From Cellulomonas sp. 73-145 (GTDB lineage Bacteria; Actinomycetota; Actinomycetes; Actinomycetales; Cellulomonadaceae), in assembly GCA_001898185.1 (NCBI GenBank), contig MKTI01000009.1, forward strand, positions 1-64,000: a stretch of 64,000 nucleotides of DNA, given 5' to 3'. The stretch's first letter is position 1; the number at the start of each line of letters is the position of its first letter. Shown here piece by piece: positions 62,152-64,000 of the stretch. A program made the translations under genes and the position numbers. A model generated the notes under the pieces. The model saw nothing but the letters and a program-made list of their open reading frames with translations. It was not told the origin of the DNA and searched no databases.

Positions 62152-62175
62152 GGTCGATCGCCGCCTGACCTGCCT

Positions 62176-62219
62176 GCGGAGAGCCCGCCCCGACACCGCG
62201 TCGCGGCGGGCTCTTCCGC
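62176..62219 (+). terminator. pilT terminator
   Basis: GAGCCCGCC (62181-62189) pairs with GGCGGGCTC (62205-62213) with a long loop and an imperfect outer extension. Confidence 0.65.
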
Positions 62220-62260
62220 GTGCACAGCCCGTTCTCGAGACCCCTTGCCCGCGCGCAAGA

Positions 62261-62309
62261 CGCGATATATCGTGAACGGCAACAAGATATATCGCGATCT
62301 GAGGAGGGG
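62261..62309 (+). promoter_or_regulatory. PadR-type operator and RBS of the DUF4097-padR operon
   Basis: CGCGATATATC (62261-62271) is repeated inverted as GATATATCGCG (62286-62296) with a 14-base spacer. The AT-rich half-sites stand out from the surrounding GC-rich DNA. GAGGAGGGG (62301-62309) is the ribosome-binding site. The PadR protein encoded downstream is the natural ligand. Confidence 0.75.
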
Positions 62310-62311
62310 TC

Positions 62312-63124
62312 ATGCCCACGGAGTCCTGGGTGGTCGACGGGCCGCGCGTGATCGAGCTGGAGCAGGTCACCGCCGTCCGGGTCGGGCTGGTGGCGGGACG
62401 GGTCGACGTCGTCGCGCACGACGAGCCAGGCGTGCGGCTCGAGGTGCACTCCGTCGACGGCCGTCCGCTCGAGGTGACGCTGTCCGACGGCGAGCTGCGC
62501 GTCGGGTACGCGTTCACGCTCGGCGGCTGGGAGGGCTTCCTGGAGACGGTGCGCAACTTCCGTGGCCGGGACCGGGCCGACGTGCACGTGGCGGTCCCGC
62601 GGGAGATCGCGGTGCGGCTGGGCACGGTGAGCGCCGACGGCCTGCTCGCGGGCGTGCAGCAGGACTGCGCGGTCTCGACGGTGTCCGGGTCGGTCGTCGT
62701 GGACGGCACGCGTGGACGGCTGAGCGCCAACACGGTGTCCGGCGAGATCGCCGTGCGGGACCACCGTGGCGACCTGCGGATCACCAGCGTGTCCGGCGAC
62801 GTGGCGGCGTCCGGCCAGCTCGTCGTGGTGCAGGGGACGACGGTGTCCGGCGCCCTGACGCTCGACACCGCCGCCGAGGCGTCGTCGTTCACCGTCAGCT
62901 CGGTCTCGGGCGACGTCACCGTCCGGCTGCCGCTCGACAAGGGGCTGCGGGCGACGGCGCACACCGTCTCGGGACGGCTGGTGGTGGACGGGCAGGAGTA
63001 CAAGGGCACGTCGCCGGGCCAGAAGTCGGTGGACCTCAGCTCCGGCGACGGCAGCTGCTACCTGACGGCCAACACGGTGTCCGGGCACGTCACCGTGCTG
63101 CGCGGCGTCGCGGCCACCGCATGA
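62312..63124 (+). CDS. DUF4097 beta-helix-like repeat protein
   Basis: The 270-residue protein has DUF4097 beta-strand repeats: successive VSG-containing segments (STVSGSVVVDG, NTVSGEIAVRD, TSVSGDVAAS, TTVSGALTLD, SSVSGDVTVRL, HTVSGRLVVDG, NTVSGHVTVLRG). No signal peptide or membrane anchor is seen. Function is unknown. Its stop overlaps padR (ATGA), as in related PadR-linked DUF4097 pairs. Confidence 0.85.
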   Translation: MPTESWVVDGPRVIELEQVTAVRVGLVAGRVDVVAHDEPGVRLEVHSVDGRPLEVTLSDGELRVGYAFTLGGWEGFLETVRNFRGRDRADVHVAVPREIAVRLGTVSADGLLAGVQQDCAVSTVSGSVVVDGTRGRLSANTVSGEIAVRDHRGDLRITSVSGDVAASGQLVVVQGTTVSGALTLDTAAEASSFTVSSVSGDVTVRLPLDKGLRATAHTVSGRLVVDGQEYKGTSPGQKSVDLSSGDGSCYLTANTVSGHVTVLRGVAATA

Positions 63125-63735
63125 TGGCCTCGGTGTTCGCCCACGGTCAGCTGCGCCTGTACCTGCTCGCGCTGCTCGAGGACGGTCCCCGGCACGGGTA
63201 CGAGCTGATCACGGCGCTCTCGGACCGGTTCGGCGGCACGTACCGACCCAGCGCGGGCACGGTGTACCCGCGGCTCGCCCGGCTCGAGGAGGAGGGGCTC
63301 GTCGCGCGGACGGACGAGGGTCGCAAGACGACCTACGCGCTGACGCCGGCGGGCCGCGCCGAGCTCGAGGACCGTCGGGACGACCTCGCGGACCTGGAGG
63401 CCGGCATCGCCGAGACGGTCCGCGACCGGGCCGTGCAGCTGCGGGACGACGTGCGGGACGCGATGCGGGGGCTGCGCGCGGACCTCGCGTCGGCCGCCCA
63501 GCAGGCCCGTGCCCATGCGGTGCCGGCGCCGCCCGCCCCTGCCGACGAGGCGCGGACGGCATCCCACGTCAACCGGATGGAGGCCGATGCCCTGGTGCGG
63601 CGGTTCGCCGACGAGCTGCGTGCGGACCTGCGGCGAGCGGACGCGGGGCCGGGGGTGGCCCCGCTGACCGTGGACACCGTCCGGACGGTCCTCGACCAGG
63701 CGCTGCGGGCGGTGCGGGGCACGCTGCCGCGCTAG
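63121..63735 (+). CDS. PadR family transcriptional regulator
   Basis: The 204-residue protein has the PadR winged helix (LYLLALLEDGPRHGYELITAL, TYRPSAGTVYPRLARLEEEGLV, ~10-75) and a long coiled helical C-terminal part (about 75-204) with many charged residues. It is coupled to the DUF4097 gene, and the AT-rich inverted repeat upstream suggests autorepression. Confidence 0.9.
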   Translation: MMASVFAHGQLRLYLLALLEDGPRHGYELITALSDRFGGTYRPSAGTVYPRLARLEEEGLVARTDEGRKTTYALTPAGRAELEDRRDDLADLEAGIAETVRDRAVQLRDDVRDAMRGLRADLASAAQQARAHAVPAPPAPADEARTASHVNRMEADALVRRFADELRADLRRADAGPGVAPLTVDTVRTVLDQALRAVRGTLPR

Positions 63736-63744
63736 CGGAAGCGG

Positions 63745-64000
63745 TCAGGCGTCGTCCGGCAGACCGAGCCAGGTGTGCCAGCCGGTGTGCAGCACCAGCC
63801 AGGCGATCAGCCCGTACCCGGCCTGGCCGGGCAGCTGCCCGTCGCCCGCGGCGAGGTCCGCCAGCCACTGGTCGTGGGCGACCAGCGGGGTGTACGTGTC
63901 GACGTACGGCACGCGCCGCCGCCCCGCCACGTCGGCGTAGGCCGCGGACAGCTCGGCGAGGTGATGCGCCTGGTCGGGTGAGCCGGGCGGCGGCCCGACG
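63745..64000 (-). CDS. Probable SGNH/GDSL hydrolase, C-terminal part
   Basis: Only the C-terminal 84 codons lie in the window; the 5' part is beyond 64000. The readable end (HHLAELSAAYADV...RVPYVDTYTPLVAHDQWLADL) and GDGQLPGQAGYGLIAWLVL match the last block of SGNH hydrolases. The catalytic His of the DGxHP motif is replaced by Leu (DGQLP), so it may be inactive or use another His. Confidence 0.6.
   Translation of the reverse strand, partial: VGPPPGSPDQAHHLAELSAAYADVAGRRRVPYVDTYTPLVAHDQWLADLAAGDGQLPGQAGYGLIAWLVLHTGWHTWLGLPDDA

Noticed and set aside
62261..62296. Inverted repeat as a phage or integron attachment site
   Set aside because: No integrase is near and the repeat fits an operator in front of a PadR gene.

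Overview
The window is about 64 kb of very GC-rich chromosomal DNA from an actinobacterium. Markers are the GlgE alpha-glucan pathway, an ECF sigma factor SigR/SigH with a zinc anti-sigma RsrA, GatCAB amidotransferase, the mnmA - MetE-like - ligA order known from mycobacteria, a DUF3516 helicase, the 24-residue ribosomal protein bL37, and many GTG starts with a TANNNT box 5-8 bases upstream (leaderless transcripts). Overall gene content suggests Micrococcales, perhaps a Cellulomonas relative; that placement is inference. No insertion sequence, prophage, integron, CRISPR array or plasmid-like region was seen. Apart from the repeats described below the window reads as core chromosome.

Layout. 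1-140: 3' end of a 5S rRNA gene and its terminator. 457-10349 (minus strand): glgX, glgE, treS, maltokinase and glgB, the complete trehalose/maltose-1-phosphate to branched glucan route, with glgE-treS-mak translationally coupled. 10479-12275: etfB-etfA. 12330-13322: an APH-fold kinase, divergent from a plus-strand run of cysteine desulfurase, mnmA, a MetE-like protein, ligA and a two-domain acetyltransferase. 20486-24330: a small conserved protein and gatCAB. 24450-30635: acetyltransferase, 2-hydroxyacid dehydrogenase, photolyase, a divergent TetR/SDR pair, and a TetR-gap operon. 30819-45093: a branched-chain amino acid block (two different ilvD genes, an alpha-glucosidase, ilvB-ilvN-ilvC, an ASCH protein, leuB, ilvE, cimA). 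45146-51081: a permuted lipoate-ligase-like protein, a MarR/SRPBCC pair, YggS, YbaK and a DUF3516 helicase. 51176-58892: methyltransferase, FAH-family hydrolase, rnhA, gltX, HAD phosphatase, hisN, rsgA and aroA. 58947-64000: DoxX-like protein, sigR-rsrA, bL37, an orphan pilT, a DUF4097-padR pair and the end of a probable SGNH hydrolase.

How the genes work together. TreS and maltokinase turn trehalose into maltose-1-phosphate, GlgE polymerises it, GlgB branches the product and GlgX debranches it. IlvB/N, IlvC, IlvD and IlvE form the common Val/Ile/Leu trunk; LeuB serves leucine and CimA gives a citramalate route to isoleucine. Two short leader peptides followed by terminators precede ilvB (Leu/Val codons, including rare GTA GTA CTT) and cimA (Leu/Ile codons, including ATT), so the two transcripts probably sense different amino acids by attenuation. 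GatCAB and GltX fit an indirect Gln-tRNA pathway.

The most notable regulatory features are the paired attenuators, a sigR upstream region with a SigR-type promoter placed to make a 46-residue-longer sigma isoform, tandem dihydroxy-acid dehydratases with different iron-sulfur cysteine sets, operators over the promoters of four regulator-linked units, and at least 18 probable leaderless starts.
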